From Deltaproteobacteria bacterium (GTDB lineage: Bacteria; Bdellovibrionota_B; Oligoflexia; Oligoflexales; Bog-1112), in assembly GCA_020635195.1 (NCBI GenBank), contig JACKAG010000009.1, forward strand, positions 1-64,000: a stretch of DNA of 64,000 nucleotides, given 5' to 3'. Shown here one piece after another: positions 34,751 through 43,784 of the stretch. Position 1 is the stretch's first letter; every line of letters starts with the position of its first letter. The notes below the pieces were generated by a model. The model did no database searches. It was not told the origin of the DNA and saw only the letters and a list, made by a program, of their open reading frames with translations. A program made the position numbers and the translations under genes.

Positions 34751-36085
34751 ATGAACCGTGTATATATTTCGTGTATCTGCGTTCCGGGAATCCTCCTGCT
34801 TCTTTTTGCCTGCACTCCACAGGAAAAAAGTTCTGTAAATAATCAGAATGAGCATCAGAAAAATCTTTCAGAACAAACGTCTGACCCTGCTACTGATTCA
34901 CAGAAGACCGGTCAGGATGAAGAAGATCCCTTTCATAGCCTGAACAATCAAAATGACGGGATACCCACATATGATCAGGCCAATCTTGATCCTTATTTTA
35001 ATCGACAAAAACCAAAAACAAGAGAAGTTCCGGACGATTATAAAGAAGCTCCACTTTTAGTAAAAAAATCAAAATATTACAGGGGGATCTGGCTTGACCT
35101 GAGAAAACAGGTCTGGAAAGGTTTTGATGAATTTACAGGAAAGATATCCGGTGCTGCAAAGTCTGTTCTGATAGATGATAACATGTCCGATTATTTACTT
35201 AGTGTCTTCCGGTCTCCGGATAAGCCTAAGGTTAAAAAGATTTCCATCTGGCAGCCTCTCCAGGCACCAAGCCTGCTTTCTTTTGCACCTGATATTCCTC
35301 TGAATTTTTATCTGGCAGGACATATTGCATGGCCAAAGCTGTCACACCCGGAGGCATCCACCGTTGTTTTAAGTCCCAACCCTTTTTCGGATAATGCTGA
35401 TGACAGCATCATAGCCCCCCCTGAGGATTATGAACTGATATACAGAAGTGCTGGTGAATTTACACAGGACACCCTGGATATGTGTGAAAAAATTGAAATA
35501 AATATGTTCAGTGGTGCAGACGTTTTCCCTCCTATTGAGGATCTGACCTACTGCGAAACGATCCTTCCAGGAACCCTGATGGGATACAGACAGGAAGGGG
35601 CAGGACGGGCCGGAAATTACAATCCTTATACAGGGACCTACAACAACGCATTTGATGAGTTGTTCAAAAAACAGTCTGTTGCAATCTGGAACCCCATCCC
35701 CAGAAAAGGATATCATTGTCTGGGGCAAGTCAGCACAAATGGCAAGATGGAAAAACCTTATACAGAAAGGGATTTTGCCCAAAGTCAGGTCGATATTGGT
35801 GTCGGAGATCGCTACGCTATGTACTGTGTCAGAGAAGAACATACAACAGAAGGCATTCTTTCTTTTCCTCCTATGATGACAGATGGCGAGGTCACGATCT
35901 TCAGAGTGATAGCCAAAAATCCTGATGAAGGCTTTGATGGCGCTAATTTTTTCTATGCTTACAAAGGGTTACCGGATGTAAAATCCCTGTCAGAAATCAA
36001 AGTCTGGACCCTCAGGAAACAATCGATCAGATTACTTGAGGATGACAGCCAGAACCTGAAAGAAAGCCCTGACCCATCTAAATAA
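34751..36085 (+). CDS. Lipoprotein of unknown function
   Basis: 444 residues from ATG 34751. Signal peptide with lipobox: MNRVYISCICVPGILLLLFA then C20, so the mature protein is probably acylated. A linker rich in Asn, Gln, Asp and Glu follows (residues 21-80). The rest appears globular with many Tyr/Pro (PTYDQANLDPYFNR, YKEAPLLVKKSKYYRGIWLD, APPEDYELIYRSAGEF, CEKIEINMFSGADVFPPIED). Scattered Cys may form disulfides. No family recognised. A further 90-bp in-frame extension to 34655 lacks a signal. The next gene is also a lipoprotein, 240 bp away. Confidence 0.6.
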   Translation: MNRVYISCICVPGILLLLFACTPQEKSSVNNQNEHQKNLSEQTSDPATDSQKTGQDEEDPFHSLNNQNDGIPTYDQANLDPYFNRQKPKTREVPDDYKEAPLLVKKSKYYRGIWLDLRKQVWKGFDEFTGKISGAAKSVLIDDNMSDYLLSVFRSPDKPKVKKISIWQPLQAPSLLSFAPDIPLNFYLAGHIAWPKLSHPEASTVVLSPNPFSDNADDSIIAPPEDYELIYRSAGEFTQDTLDMCEKIEINMFSGADVFPPIEDLTYCETILPGTLMGYRQEGAGRAGNYNPYTGTYNNAFDELFKKQSVAIWNPIPRKGYHCLGQVSTNGKMEKPYTERDFAQSQVDIGVGDRYAMYCVREEHTTEGILSFPPMMTDGEVTIFRVIAKNPDEGFDGANFFYAYKGLPDVKSLSEIKVWTLRKQSIRLLEDDSQNLKESPDPSK

Positions 36086-36325
36086 ATTACAATAATATCA
36101 AATTATTATATCTTAATAACCGCAAAATCACCCGATTCGGCAGTGATATCCCACCAAATTGCCCCTTAAAAACGACATATCATCAGATAATTATCATTAT
36201 CATTTAAACAGCAAAAAGAGACTCCGATTGCTTTCATGAAAACAAAATTGCGTATTATCACCCGGAAAACGGGACATCATCCTCTGTTTGTTAATGAGAG
36301 GATGATAGTTCCTGGGGAGTTAGAC

Positions 36326-37408
36326 ATGAAGGCTTCAGGAATATTACTGATCGTCTTACTTGTGGGACAACTGATCAGCTGCGGGCAGAATGCTCAGCCA
36401 GGTAGTTATCAGTTATCCTACTCTTCCCCGGATGAGGATACATATGGAGCTAACGGATATAGCCAGACAGGCGATTCTGACAGCTTTGACACAAGTCTTT
36501 CCCTTTCATCTCTCTCAACAGGGAGCTCCGCCACGGATCATCAGAACGACTCAGGAGAGATCTTTCGCCCAAGCTCTGTTCTGAACTCTGTTTCACTGAC
36601 CCAGGCTCCTGCGAAATCAGTAGACCTGGCTAAATATGGAGATATTTTTCTCAACAGTTTCAGCACCGAAATCGTCTCTGCGGGTCCGGCCGTTTTTATT
36701 ACAGCAAGCAGCAATCTTAAGTCAAATCAATATGCTATAGGACAATCAGAGACTATTTTACCTGTCCGGGTTTCAGAAGAAACTCAGAACAAAAATCAGG
36801 ACGCATCATCCTACAAAAGAGCACTGAATGACTGTCAATTCCTGCTTATGTATCACATTGAATTTACAGATATAAATAGCAGCAGCTACGGATATGTCCT
36901 GCTGGATCTCGAAAACAAAACCAATGGGGTCTTCGGGGCAAATTTGTCTCTTCGTTCCGCCACAGTCCATTACTTTGGAGATGGATACTATCAGATTGCT
37001 AAAAACTGTGGTGAAGAAAGAATAAGAAGCAGCAAATCCATGCTGCTCAGCAGAAAACCTACTGAAATCCAGAAAAGTTCTCAGGAGGCGCTTTCCCCTT
37101 ATGCCAATATCCATGCAATACAGGATTCAGAAATCAAAAGTGGCACTGATCCCTTGATCTCGGAAGCTGTTCACTCCACTAAGAAAAAACTGAACTCAGA
37201 TATCACAGAAGTCCAGAGGCGAATTTCAAGAATTCAGAAAGACACCTCTGAACAGCAACAGCCGGACAAAGAAACAGATCAATCATCTGAAAATGATAAA
37301 AAAAATCTAAAACACTATCAGGAAACAGAGTCAAAATTACAGACAGCTCTCTTAAAACTTAGCATTCAGGATGGAGTTACCCTGCCAGACAGCCAGCGCA
37401 ACGACTAA
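36326..37408 (+). CDS. Lipoprotein of unknown function
   Basis: 360 residues from ATG 36326, with GGGGAG nine bases upstream; the frame is open to 36236 without a signal. Signal peptide ASGILLIVLLVGQLIS followed by the lipobox Cys (LISC). The next 90 residues are low-complexity, rich in Ser, Asp and Thr; a central globular part follows (DGYYQIAKNCGEERI). The C-terminal 70 residues are charged and helical (DITEVQRRISRIQKD), probably a coiled coil. No family recognised; its style matches the preceding lipoprotein. Confidence 0.55.
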   Translation: MKASGILLIVLLVGQLISCGQNAQPGSYQLSYSSPDEDTYGANGYSQTGDSDSFDTSLSLSSLSTGSSATDHQNDSGEIFRPSSVLNSVSLTQAPAKSVDLAKYGDIFLNSFSTEIVSAGPAVFITASSNLKSNQYAIGQSETILPVRVSEETQNKNQDASSYKRALNDCQFLLMYHIEFTDINSSSYGYVLLDLENKTNGVFGANLSLRSATVHYFGDGYYQIAKNCGEERIRSSKSMLLSRKPTEIQKSSQEALSPYANIHAIQDSEIKSGTDPLISEAVHSTKKKLNSDITEVQRRISRIQKDTSEQQQPDKETDQSSENDKKNLKHYQETESKLQTALLKLSIQDGVTLPDSQRND

Positions 37409-37543
37409 ATCCCAGCCCGCAGGAAACCCTCACAAAGTCCACAATTAATCCTCTTCGATACAAAGTTTTTTGCTTTCTTCATTAAAAAAAATCATTTTTC
37501 ATTCCTTTATGTTTCATATAAATCTTATCGACAAGGCTAAGAT

Positions 37544-37617
37544 TAGCTGGCCCTGTGGCGATCTCCCAGCTATATACCGGAGGGTGCCTTATCGTCCCAA
37601 GAAGGGAGCGAGGCGCC
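37544..37617 (+). promoter_or_regulatory. Structured leader upstream of the DedA gene
   Basis: Two stems: TAGCTGG/CCAGCTA (37544-37550 with 37566-37572) and a longer hairpin from GGTGCCT (37583) to AGGCGCC (37617) with inner CG...CG and CCC...GGG pairs. The second ends 38 bp before the DedA start. It does not end in a T tract and does not match a riboswitch consensus that I can recall. Confidence 0.4.
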
Positions 37618-37654
37618 AGAATGTCAACTTCCAGACCTGAGTTAAGCAAATCAC

Positions 37655-38275
37655 ATGAAACTTATCATTGAACTTCTGAATCATCTGACACCATATGGCC
37701 ATCTTGGTTATTTCATTATGTTTGCCATACTTCTGGCTTGTGGATTTGGCTTTCCGATGCCAGAAGATGTCATCCTGATCAGTGGCGGTATCCTGGCCTC
37801 TCGTGGCGTCACAGACTTCTTTATGACCTTTGTCGTCTGCATGCTTGGTGTTCTGATAGGAGATGGTATCGTCTTCTCGATTGGCAGAAAGATGGGTCCT
37901 AAAATACGGGAAACCAGAATTTTTCGCAAAATTATGCATACGAACCGGGAAGCTCAGGTCAGCCGATGGTTTACCAGATATGGCGATAAAGTCATTTTCT
38001 TTGCAAGATTTGCCCCTGGTCTTAGAATGCCTTTATTTATGACAGCCGGGATGTATCAGGTTTCTTTCTGGAAGTTTTTCTTTCTGGATGGATTCGCTGC
38101 ACTGATTTCAGTTCCTGTATGGATCTGGATTGGTTATGTTTTTGGTGCGAATCTGGAGCTCCTCGAAGAAAAAATGAAACAGTTTCAGATCGGTATTTAT
38201 TCGGTGCTTGCTGCTGTGCTCGTACTGATTCTGGCATTTTGGTATGTTAAGAAAAAGTTTAAACCTTCGATCTGA
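37655..38275 (+). CDS. DedA-family membrane protein
   Basis: 206 residues. Features of the DedA/SNARE-associated family: GFGFPMPEDVILISGG (the conserved Glu and Pro-rich segment), GVLIGDGIVFSIGRKMG, and FARFAPGLRMPLFMTAG (the F-x-R-x-x-P-x-x-R motif with essential arginines), followed by C-terminal membrane segments (YSVLAAVLVLILAFWYV). DedA proteins are proton-coupled inner-membrane proteins; some flip lipid carriers such as undecaprenyl phosphate. No clear ribosome site precedes ATG 37655, but the structured leader lies just upstream. Confidence 0.85.
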   Translation: MKLIIELLNHLTPYGHLGYFIMFAILLACGFGFPMPEDVILISGGILASRGVTDFFMTFVVCMLGVLIGDGIVFSIGRKMGPKIRETRIFRKIMHTNREAQVSRWFTRYGDKVIFFARFAPGLRMPLFMTAGMYQVSFWKFFFLDGFAALISVPVWIWIGYVFGANLELLEEKMKQFQIGIYSVLAAVLVLILAFWYVKKKFKPSI

Positions 38276-38287
38276 AAAGAACATTCT

Positions 38288-38313
38288 ATGATGATCATCC
38301 TGATGATCATCAT
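38288..38313. other. Perfect 11-bp stem-loop between two genes
   Basis: ATGATGATCAT, loop CCTG, ATGATCATCAT, between the DedA gene and the haem-lipoprotein gene. AT-rich with no T tract afterwards. Confidence 0.4.
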
Positions 38314-38359
38314 ACCAGATAGAACCATACAAATACATAGTCTCACGCTGGAGTGATTC

Positions 38360-39790
38360 ATGAGATACACAACTTTTTTTATCTTATTATATATTCTTAC
38401 CGGATGTCGCTTATTTAACAGTGCGGAAACAAGAAATGAACATGAAAACACGATTAAAGATAATATTTCTGATACCCTTCCTGCGACATCAGGAAATTTT
38501 GATGAGGAATTTGTTGATATAAGTCAGTTGAACGATGCAGCTCTGAAGAATTACAGACTTTGTTCAGAGAGTGAATTTGAGCCCCTTGATAAAAACATCA
38601 GTTATTTTCTTCTGAAAGAAAAAGCCAGAAATCGTACAATTCATTCAAAAGAAGAGCTTGCCCAGCTTGTCTCGTCGATTATTCAATCCAACAAAATCAA
38701 TTCTGGTTTTTTGCTGGCCTACGAAACAAATTCGTTGCAATCAGCTAGCCCTGAATTTCCAAGGCTTATCCGATTTACCTCCACCGATTCAGATTATCGG
38801 AATAAAGATATTCATTCTGCTTATAACGGAGAACCTTCCACGCCTCTTTCATGGATCAGATCAACAGACCCTGTCAGCTTTATCATTGCATTTAGCGGTT
38901 TTGAAGGTGAAGATCTGATCGAAATACTCGAGTTTAATGAAAAACATCAGAGATTTTGTGCCAGAATTATCAAGATTGAGGATCAAAAGATTATTTTCAA
39001 AGATCATCCGCAGTCTTGTGTCAGATGCCACAGAGATGACCTCAGACCAAATTGGGAAGGATATCCACTCTGGCCAGGTTTTTTTGGGTCTATGCTTTTC
39101 AACCAGGATAAAGAGTCATATGAATACCAAATGTGGAAAACTTTTTATGAAAAAGAGCATACCGATGATATTTATGCGTCTGTAAATTTAAAACCCAAAA
39201 AAAACATACTCCTTAATGAGAATGGATCATATACTGAATCAGAGTCTATGTATCCGATTGACAACGAGTTCTTCTCAGGTCATGTTCAGTATACAAATTT
39301 TTTCAGAATTGCCAGAATACTCAAAGAAGAAAAAAGTAATGAATCCTATCGCTATGCTATATTAGCCGCATTATCAGGCTGTCCGGACATAGAAACATAT
39401 CTTCCTGCTCATATCAGAGAACAGCATACAAAAACGCTTGCAGAAATAACAAAAGAAACAACATCCCTTATTAAAACAGATATAAAAGATCGTCTGGAAC
39501 GCATAAAACCTTACGCAGATAGATCGAAGCCTTATCCCAACCCTGGTTTTACCGACGAAGAATCTGTTGATGCTATTAGTGCTTTTCGCTACCTAATGGA
39601 ATACAGAAAACATCCTGTTTCGCTGGATCTTCTTAGCCTTTCTTTCAAAGGAAATCCTTATTCATTTAAAAATTATACACTTACAATACATGACATCGTT
39701 CATTATTATGCATTCCTCTTACAAGAAGAGATAGGCCCCTTTGAAGATCGCTGTTCCTTACTAAAAGATAAAAGCCTTCAGAATTTCTGA
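38360..39790 (+). CDS. Lipoprotein with a single c-type haem motif
   Basis: 476 residues from ATG 38360, with GGAG six bases upstream. Signal peptide YTTFFILLYILTG followed by a lipobox Cys (ILTGC). A single CxxCH motif, CVRCH at residues 220-224, lies in HPQSCVRCHRDDLRPNWEG, which would bind haem c covalently after export. There is a His-rich tail with HDIVHYYAF. One haem in a large protein suggests an electron-transfer or redox-sensing lipoprotein, not a multihaem cytochrome. No partner oxidase is nearby. Function inferred from the motif only. Confidence 0.65.
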   Translation: MRYTTFFILLYILTGCRLFNSAETRNEHENTIKDNISDTLPATSGNFDEEFVDISQLNDAALKNYRLCSESEFEPLDKNISYFLLKEKARNRTIHSKEELAQLVSSIIQSNKINSGFLLAYETNSLQSASPEFPRLIRFTSTDSDYRNKDIHSAYNGEPSTPLSWIRSTDPVSFIIAFSGFEGEDLIEILEFNEKHQRFCARIIKIEDQKIIFKDHPQSCVRCHRDDLRPNWEGYPLWPGFFGSMLFNQDKESYEYQMWKTFYEKEHTDDIYASVNLKPKKNILLNENGSYTESESMYPIDNEFFSGHVQYTNFFRIARILKEEKSNESYRYAILAALSGCPDIETYLPAHIREQHTKTLAEITKETTSLIKTDIKDRLERIKPYADRSKPYPNPGFTDEESVDAISAFRYLMEYRKHPVSLDLLSLSFKGNPYSFKNYTLTIHDIVHYYAFLLQEEIGPFEDRCSLLKDKSLQNF

Positions 39791-39995
39791 CAAAGGATTC
39801 CACTATATTTTCATTACTCTTACAATGACCAGGAATATTTTTCCCTGATCATTCCTTTTAAAATTGGATCAGTTCGCCATCATTTCACAAATCCACTAAA
39901 ATAGACACAGAACTACAAGTAATTTTTCTTATTCTGACTATGACACTTTATAATTTATAATATAATATCAACAATTTGTAATCCAAAGATTCTGG

Positions 39996-41981
39996 GTGCA
40001 TCTACATCAGGAAAAGGGCCATAAGTTGATATCGGACTTCAAAAGCCTTCTTACGATAATTAAAAATCATCCAAATTTTCAGCAATTTTCTGTGACATAT
40101 CAGAATAATTCAGCTCTTATGATAGCAAAAGAACAGTTTAGTCTTCTGGTCGTTAATTGCCATGACTGGCAGAATACAGAGTCCATGAATGAGTATATTG
40201 GATCGCCAGCAGATCATGTAACCTTTATCATCTGCGCCGGAACAACAGATGAGCTCAGTCAGATTTCTGACTGTGATCACAGTGCCGCCTATGCACATAA
40301 ATTATCTTTACCTGCATCTCCGGATGAAATTCGCATCAATCTGGACAATCTCTTCAGGCTTCAGGATCTTCTGCTCCGTTCTCACACAGAAAAATATAAA
40401 ATTATTAAATCATCAGAAGAAGTTAAATACGTTCTCTCTGTCTCCAGAGAACTCAATGGTGTCAGAGATATTCCAAAATTGTTAAACCTGATCCTGAAAA
40501 AAGCCAGAGAGGTCACTTCCGCAGATGCCGGATCTGTTTATACGCTGGATGTTCCCGATGGAGGATCTGTTCTGGATGGAACTCTCAAATTCAGGTTCAC
40601 CCAGAACGATTCTGTTCAGCAGAATCTTGCAGAATTCGCGCTGCCTATCAGCGACAAATCCATCGTCGGAAATGCAGTTATCCACGGCAAAGCGATTCGC
40701 ATCCCTGATCTGTACGACCTGGAAAGTGATCATGCTTTAAATCCATTCGGCGTGTCTCACGATCGTTCATGGGATAAAAAAACCGGTTACGAGTCACATT
40801 CCATGCTTACTGTCCCTATGTTTGATATTTCTCATTCCACGATTGGTGTCATTCAGCTGATTAACTGCAAGAGAAACAGTCATAGTAAACTGCTTTCTCC
40901 TGATGATTTCAAAAGAGAAGTGATCCCATTTGGTGATGAACACCTTGAATATGCTATGATTGTAGCCCAGCAGGCAGGTATTGCACTTGAAAATGCAAAA
41001 ATGCAGGATGATATCTATCAGTTATTTGATAGTTTTGTGAATGCATCGGTTTCTGCAATAGAGATCCGGGATCCGACTACCAGCGGTCACTCTCACAGAG
41101 TTGCGACGCTGACCATGAAGCTGGCAGAAACTGTCAACAGAACTCAGCATGGGCCCTATGCAAAAACACAGTTTAATGATGATCAGATGCTGGAAATTAA
41201 ATACGCTTCTCTATTACATGATTTTGGAAAACTTGGAGTCAGGGAACATGTTCTGACCAAAGCAAAAAAACTGTATCCTGATGAGTTCCGGATGATCCGG
41301 GAGCGTTTTTCTCTGATCCGATCCTGCATTGAAAATGAATTTTTAAAAAAGCAGATTGAGATTCTCAGGTATCCAGAAAAATACCCTATGGATATTGCTT
41401 TTGAAGATTTTGAACAGGAACGTGACCGAAAACTCCGGGAGCTGGAAGATTTTTATCGTTTTATATCTGAAGCCAATGAACCAACCGTTCTGGAACAGGG
41501 AGGCTTTGAACTTCTCAGGGATATTGCAAACTGCTCCTTTCATGACCCTGTTATGGGAAAAAGACCCTATCTTCTTTCAGGAGAACTGAAAGCTCTGTCT
41601 GTTTCCCGCGGATCTCTGACAGCTGAAGAGTTCAGCGAAATTCAGAGCCATGTCACTCATACCTATGAATTTCTCAGAACGATACCTTGGGGATCAAGAC
41701 TGAGCAATGTCCCTCAAATTGCAGCAAAACATCATGAAAAACTTGATGGTTCAGGATATCCGACAGGCGCGGCAACAGAAGACATCCCGGTCCAGTCGCG
41801 GATTATGACCATCGCAGATATTTATGATGCTCTGACGGCATCGGACAGACCTTATAAAAAATCAGTCCCTTCTCAGCATGCTCTTGATATTCTGATGATG
41901 GAAGTTCAGAGCGGAAAGGTCGATGCCGAGCTGTATCGACTATTCACAGAAGCAAAAATTTATCAAATGTTACACCAATAA
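39996..41981 (+). CDS. GAF and HD-GYP domain protein
   Basis: 661 residues from GTG 39996; TTG at 40026 with AAGGG eight bases upstream is an alternative. The N-terminal 120 residues look like a degenerate receiver. A GAF domain spans about 150-330 (REVTSADAGSVYTLDV, DKSIVGNAVIHGKAIRIPDL, HSMLTVPMFDISHSTIGVIQ). The HD-GYP domain follows: HSHRVATLTMKLAE, LLHDFGKLGVREHVL, then HHEKLDGSGYPTG and DIYDALTASDRPYKK, with HD, HHE and GYP motifs intact. A long charged insertion lies between the HD and HHE parts. It probably hydrolyses c-di-GMP under control of a GAF-bound ligand. Confidence 0.88.
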   Translation: MHLHQEKGHKLISDFKSLLTIIKNHPNFQQFSVTYQNNSALMIAKEQFSLLVVNCHDWQNTESMNEYIGSPADHVTFIICAGTTDELSQISDCDHSAAYAHKLSLPASPDEIRINLDNLFRLQDLLLRSHTEKYKIIKSSEEVKYVLSVSRELNGVRDIPKLLNLILKKAREVTSADAGSVYTLDVPDGGSVLDGTLKFRFTQNDSVQQNLAEFALPISDKSIVGNAVIHGKAIRIPDLYDLESDHALNPFGVSHDRSWDKKTGYESHSMLTVPMFDISHSTIGVIQLINCKRNSHSKLLSPDDFKREVIPFGDEHLEYAMIVAQQAGIALENAKMQDDIYQLFDSFVNASVSAIEIRDPTTSGHSHRVATLTMKLAETVNRTQHGPYAKTQFNDDQMLEIKYASLLHDFGKLGVREHVLTKAKKLYPDEFRMIRERFSLIRSCIENEFLKKQIEILRYPEKYPMDIAFEDFEQERDRKLRELEDFYRFISEANEPTVLEQGGFELLRDIANCSFHDPVMGKRPYLLSGELKALSVSRGSLTAEEFSEIQSHVTHTYEFLRTIPWGSRLSNVPQIAAKHHEKLDGSGYPTGAATEDIPVQSRIMTIADIYDALTASDRPYKKSVPSQHALDILMMEVQSGKVDAELYRLFTEAKIYQMLHQ

Positions 41982-42050
41982 AGAAACTAAAATTATAACG
42001 ACATAAAGAAATGTCCACCTGACGTAAATTTCAACAAACAACACATCGGA

Positions 42051-42518
42051 TCAGGCCCCGACAGGACTCGAACCAAAATCAAAGCCATTCAGATCAAGAC
42101 GCGGAATCTCATCGCTTTGCATATGCTTCTGGACCTGTGCGCACGTCTTCGATGAAGCCTCCGGAGTTTTTACTGTGTTCTGTGTACAGGACAAATCCTT
42201 TAACGCAATCTGAGAAGATTCAGGCTGTCTGCTCTCAACGGGTTGAGCAAGATCTCTGCTTTCCGCTTCAGACAGATGCTGAATGCCCAGCGCTCCCGGA
42301 CTGTCAGATTCCAGAGAAACAGCTCCACGAATGATCAGCTCCCGGATCAGCTCATGCCCGACAACAAAACGCAGGTGCCCGACACGAACCGGCTCCCGCT
42401 TGCTTAACAGGTGAATCAGATGATGTTCAAAGGGATTTTCCATGGATAGTCTGATTGCAAATGAAAACCCTTCCTTATCATCTGCCTCATGGACAGAGCG
42501 TGCCTGAGAAGCTGTCAT
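42051..42518 (-). CDS. Small possible ribbon-helix-helix partner of the actin-like gene
   Basis: 155 residues; its start lies 20 bp after the actin-like gene's stop, so the two form an operon. Residues 18-66 (FSFAIRLSMENPFEHHLI, then VVGHELIRELIIRGAVS) resemble the ribbon-helix-helix DNA-binding part of ParR/StbB adaptors: a short strand with RL, a helix, then IRxLIxxG. The remaining 90 residues are polar and apparently disordered (SRQPESSQIALKDLS) ending in LDLNGFDFGSSPVGA, as expected for a tail that could bind a filament. The RHH call is tentative and made from sequence pattern and gene order only. Confidence 0.4.
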   Translation of the reverse strand: MTASQARSVHEADDKEGFSFAIRLSMENPFEHHLIHLLSKREPVRVGHLRFVVGHELIRELIIRGAVSLESDSPGALGIQHLSEAESRDLAQPVESRQPESSQIALKDLSCTQNTVKTPEASSKTCAQVQKHMQSDEIPRLDLNGFDFGSSPVGA

Positions 42519-42538
42519 TCTTCTTGTCTCTCATCCCT

Positions 42539-43573
42539 CTAATGTTTTCTGATCACCTGACACACCGTATGACAGTTGCCAAGATCCACAACAAGAGTAT
42601 CTCCCTTCAGATCATCGCGTGAGTTTGCCAGAACAGAATAACCAATCGCCGCACTCATCAGAGCCAGCTTTTCATCCGCCTGTCTGAAGTGAAAACCGGA
42701 TTTTTCAGCAAAGGAAGCAATCACTTCTGCTATGGGATGATACAAAGAGCCGCCACCAGTCAGACAGAAGGTGATACGATTGCCGACCTGAGCAGCCATA
42801 TGCTCGGATAAACGCGGGGCAAGGATATTTTCTGCATATTCATATAAGGCTGCATCTGCGATCTGTTTACGGGTTTCGAGGCTGATCTCTCCACCTGCAC
42901 CATATAAAAAGGAATTCGTGTTCTGCTGGTATGAGTCCCGAAGCAAGCTGTCATACCAGGCATCAGAGCCTCCGGAATCCGGCTCTCTTGGAGAAAGGTG
43001 CTTCAGCATGTTTTTAAAAATCATTGCGGCACGGCGCATACCCAGACGCTGATCACCAATCAGTGTTTCCAGCGCAGGTTTACCATTTTTAAGCAGGATA
43101 ATCCCTTCTATGGTTCCGAAGCCGACAGATACCACAAACATTTCTTCATCAAGACCCAGGTAAGTCCTGATGCCATAGGCATGTGCAATCGCTTCATAGA
43201 CAGACCAGATCGCGGCAAAACCAATAATTTTCGGTCCGGTGGGCGTCTCAAGAGAAAATGTTTTGCCCGAAAATCGGTTCAGAATTTTCTGATTAGCCAG
43301 CAGGGTCGATTCAGGGCTACCACAAACAAGGTTCACAACACCTTCAACACCAGCCTGCTGAGCAGCCGATAGCAGAAACAGAATCCATTGCTCATCATCT
43401 GCCATCAGGTTGAGCTTTTTATGTCCTGTAAGACGCTGCTGGCGGACCGTCTCACCAAACACATGCCGCTTTCCATCCATTCCGAACTGAACCGGCTGAT
43501 CGGTATCACACCAGCTGCTACCAGGAATGCTGGCCAGAATCGAAGGAAATGACTTAAATTCGTTAAGATCCAT
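42539..43573 (-). CDS. Actin-like ATPase with apparent circular permutation (ParM/StbA-like)
   Basis: About 344 residues from ATG 43573 (GGAAG nine bases upstream; GTG 43579 is possible; numbering here is from that GTG). Motifs: FPSILAS at 11-17 and FGMDGKRHVFGETV (second-strand region of actin-like folds), phosphate-2 VVSVGFGTIEG at 149-159 followed by LLKNG, and the adenosine motif FCLTGGGSLYH at 271-281. The phosphate-1 motif, always N-terminal in ParM, StbA and MreB, is absent there but present at the extreme C-terminus: TLVVDLGNCHTVCQVI at 328-343, after the usual end (ALMSAAIGYSVLA). A TAA stop lies just upstream of the start in frame, so no N-terminal motif is missed. An ATP-driven filament is inferred. 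Confidence 0.6.
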   Translation of the reverse strand: MDLNEFKSFPSILASIPGSSWCDTDQPVQFGMDGKRHVFGETVRQQRLTGHKKLNLMADDEQWILFLLSAAQQAGVEGVVNLVCGSPESTLLANQKILNRFSGKTFSLETPTGPKIIGFAAIWSVYEAIAHAYGIRTYLGLDEEMFVVSVGFGTIEGIILLKNGKPALETLIGDQRLGMRRAAMIFKNMLKHLSPREPDSGGSDAWYDSLLRDSYQQNTNSFLYGAGGEISLETRKQIADAALYEYAENILAPRLSEHMAAQVGNRITFCLTGGGSLYHPIAEVIASFAEKSGFHFRQADEKLALMSAAIGYSVLANSRDDLKGDTLVVDLGNCHTVCQVIRKH

Positions 43574-43784
43574 ATTCACCTGCTTCCGTTATTTGTGTTA
43601 ACATGCCGACCGCCAGAAACAAAAGGAATCCGTGACAGAGCCTGGCAGCAGCAAAAATCATGTCTTCTCAGGCGGGCTGCCTGAATATATCAGCGGGTAG
43701 ACTTATATGATTCCTTTACCAGGCACAAGCAGTTAGTGGCTCTCTCAGAGAGAGTTCTCATATTAAAAGTTAAGGAAAGATCCT

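Noticed and set aside
37544..37617. tRNA gene or known riboswitch
   Set aside because: The folding does not form a cloverleaf, has no TTCxA arm, and matches no consensus I can recall; kept only as a structured leader.
43580..43784. parC-like centromere upstream of the actin-like gene
   Set aside because: I looked for direct repeats; only small palindromes (TCAGGC-GGGCT-GCCTGA near 43668-43684 and CTCTCT-CAG-AGAGAG near 43740-43754) were found, not iterons.
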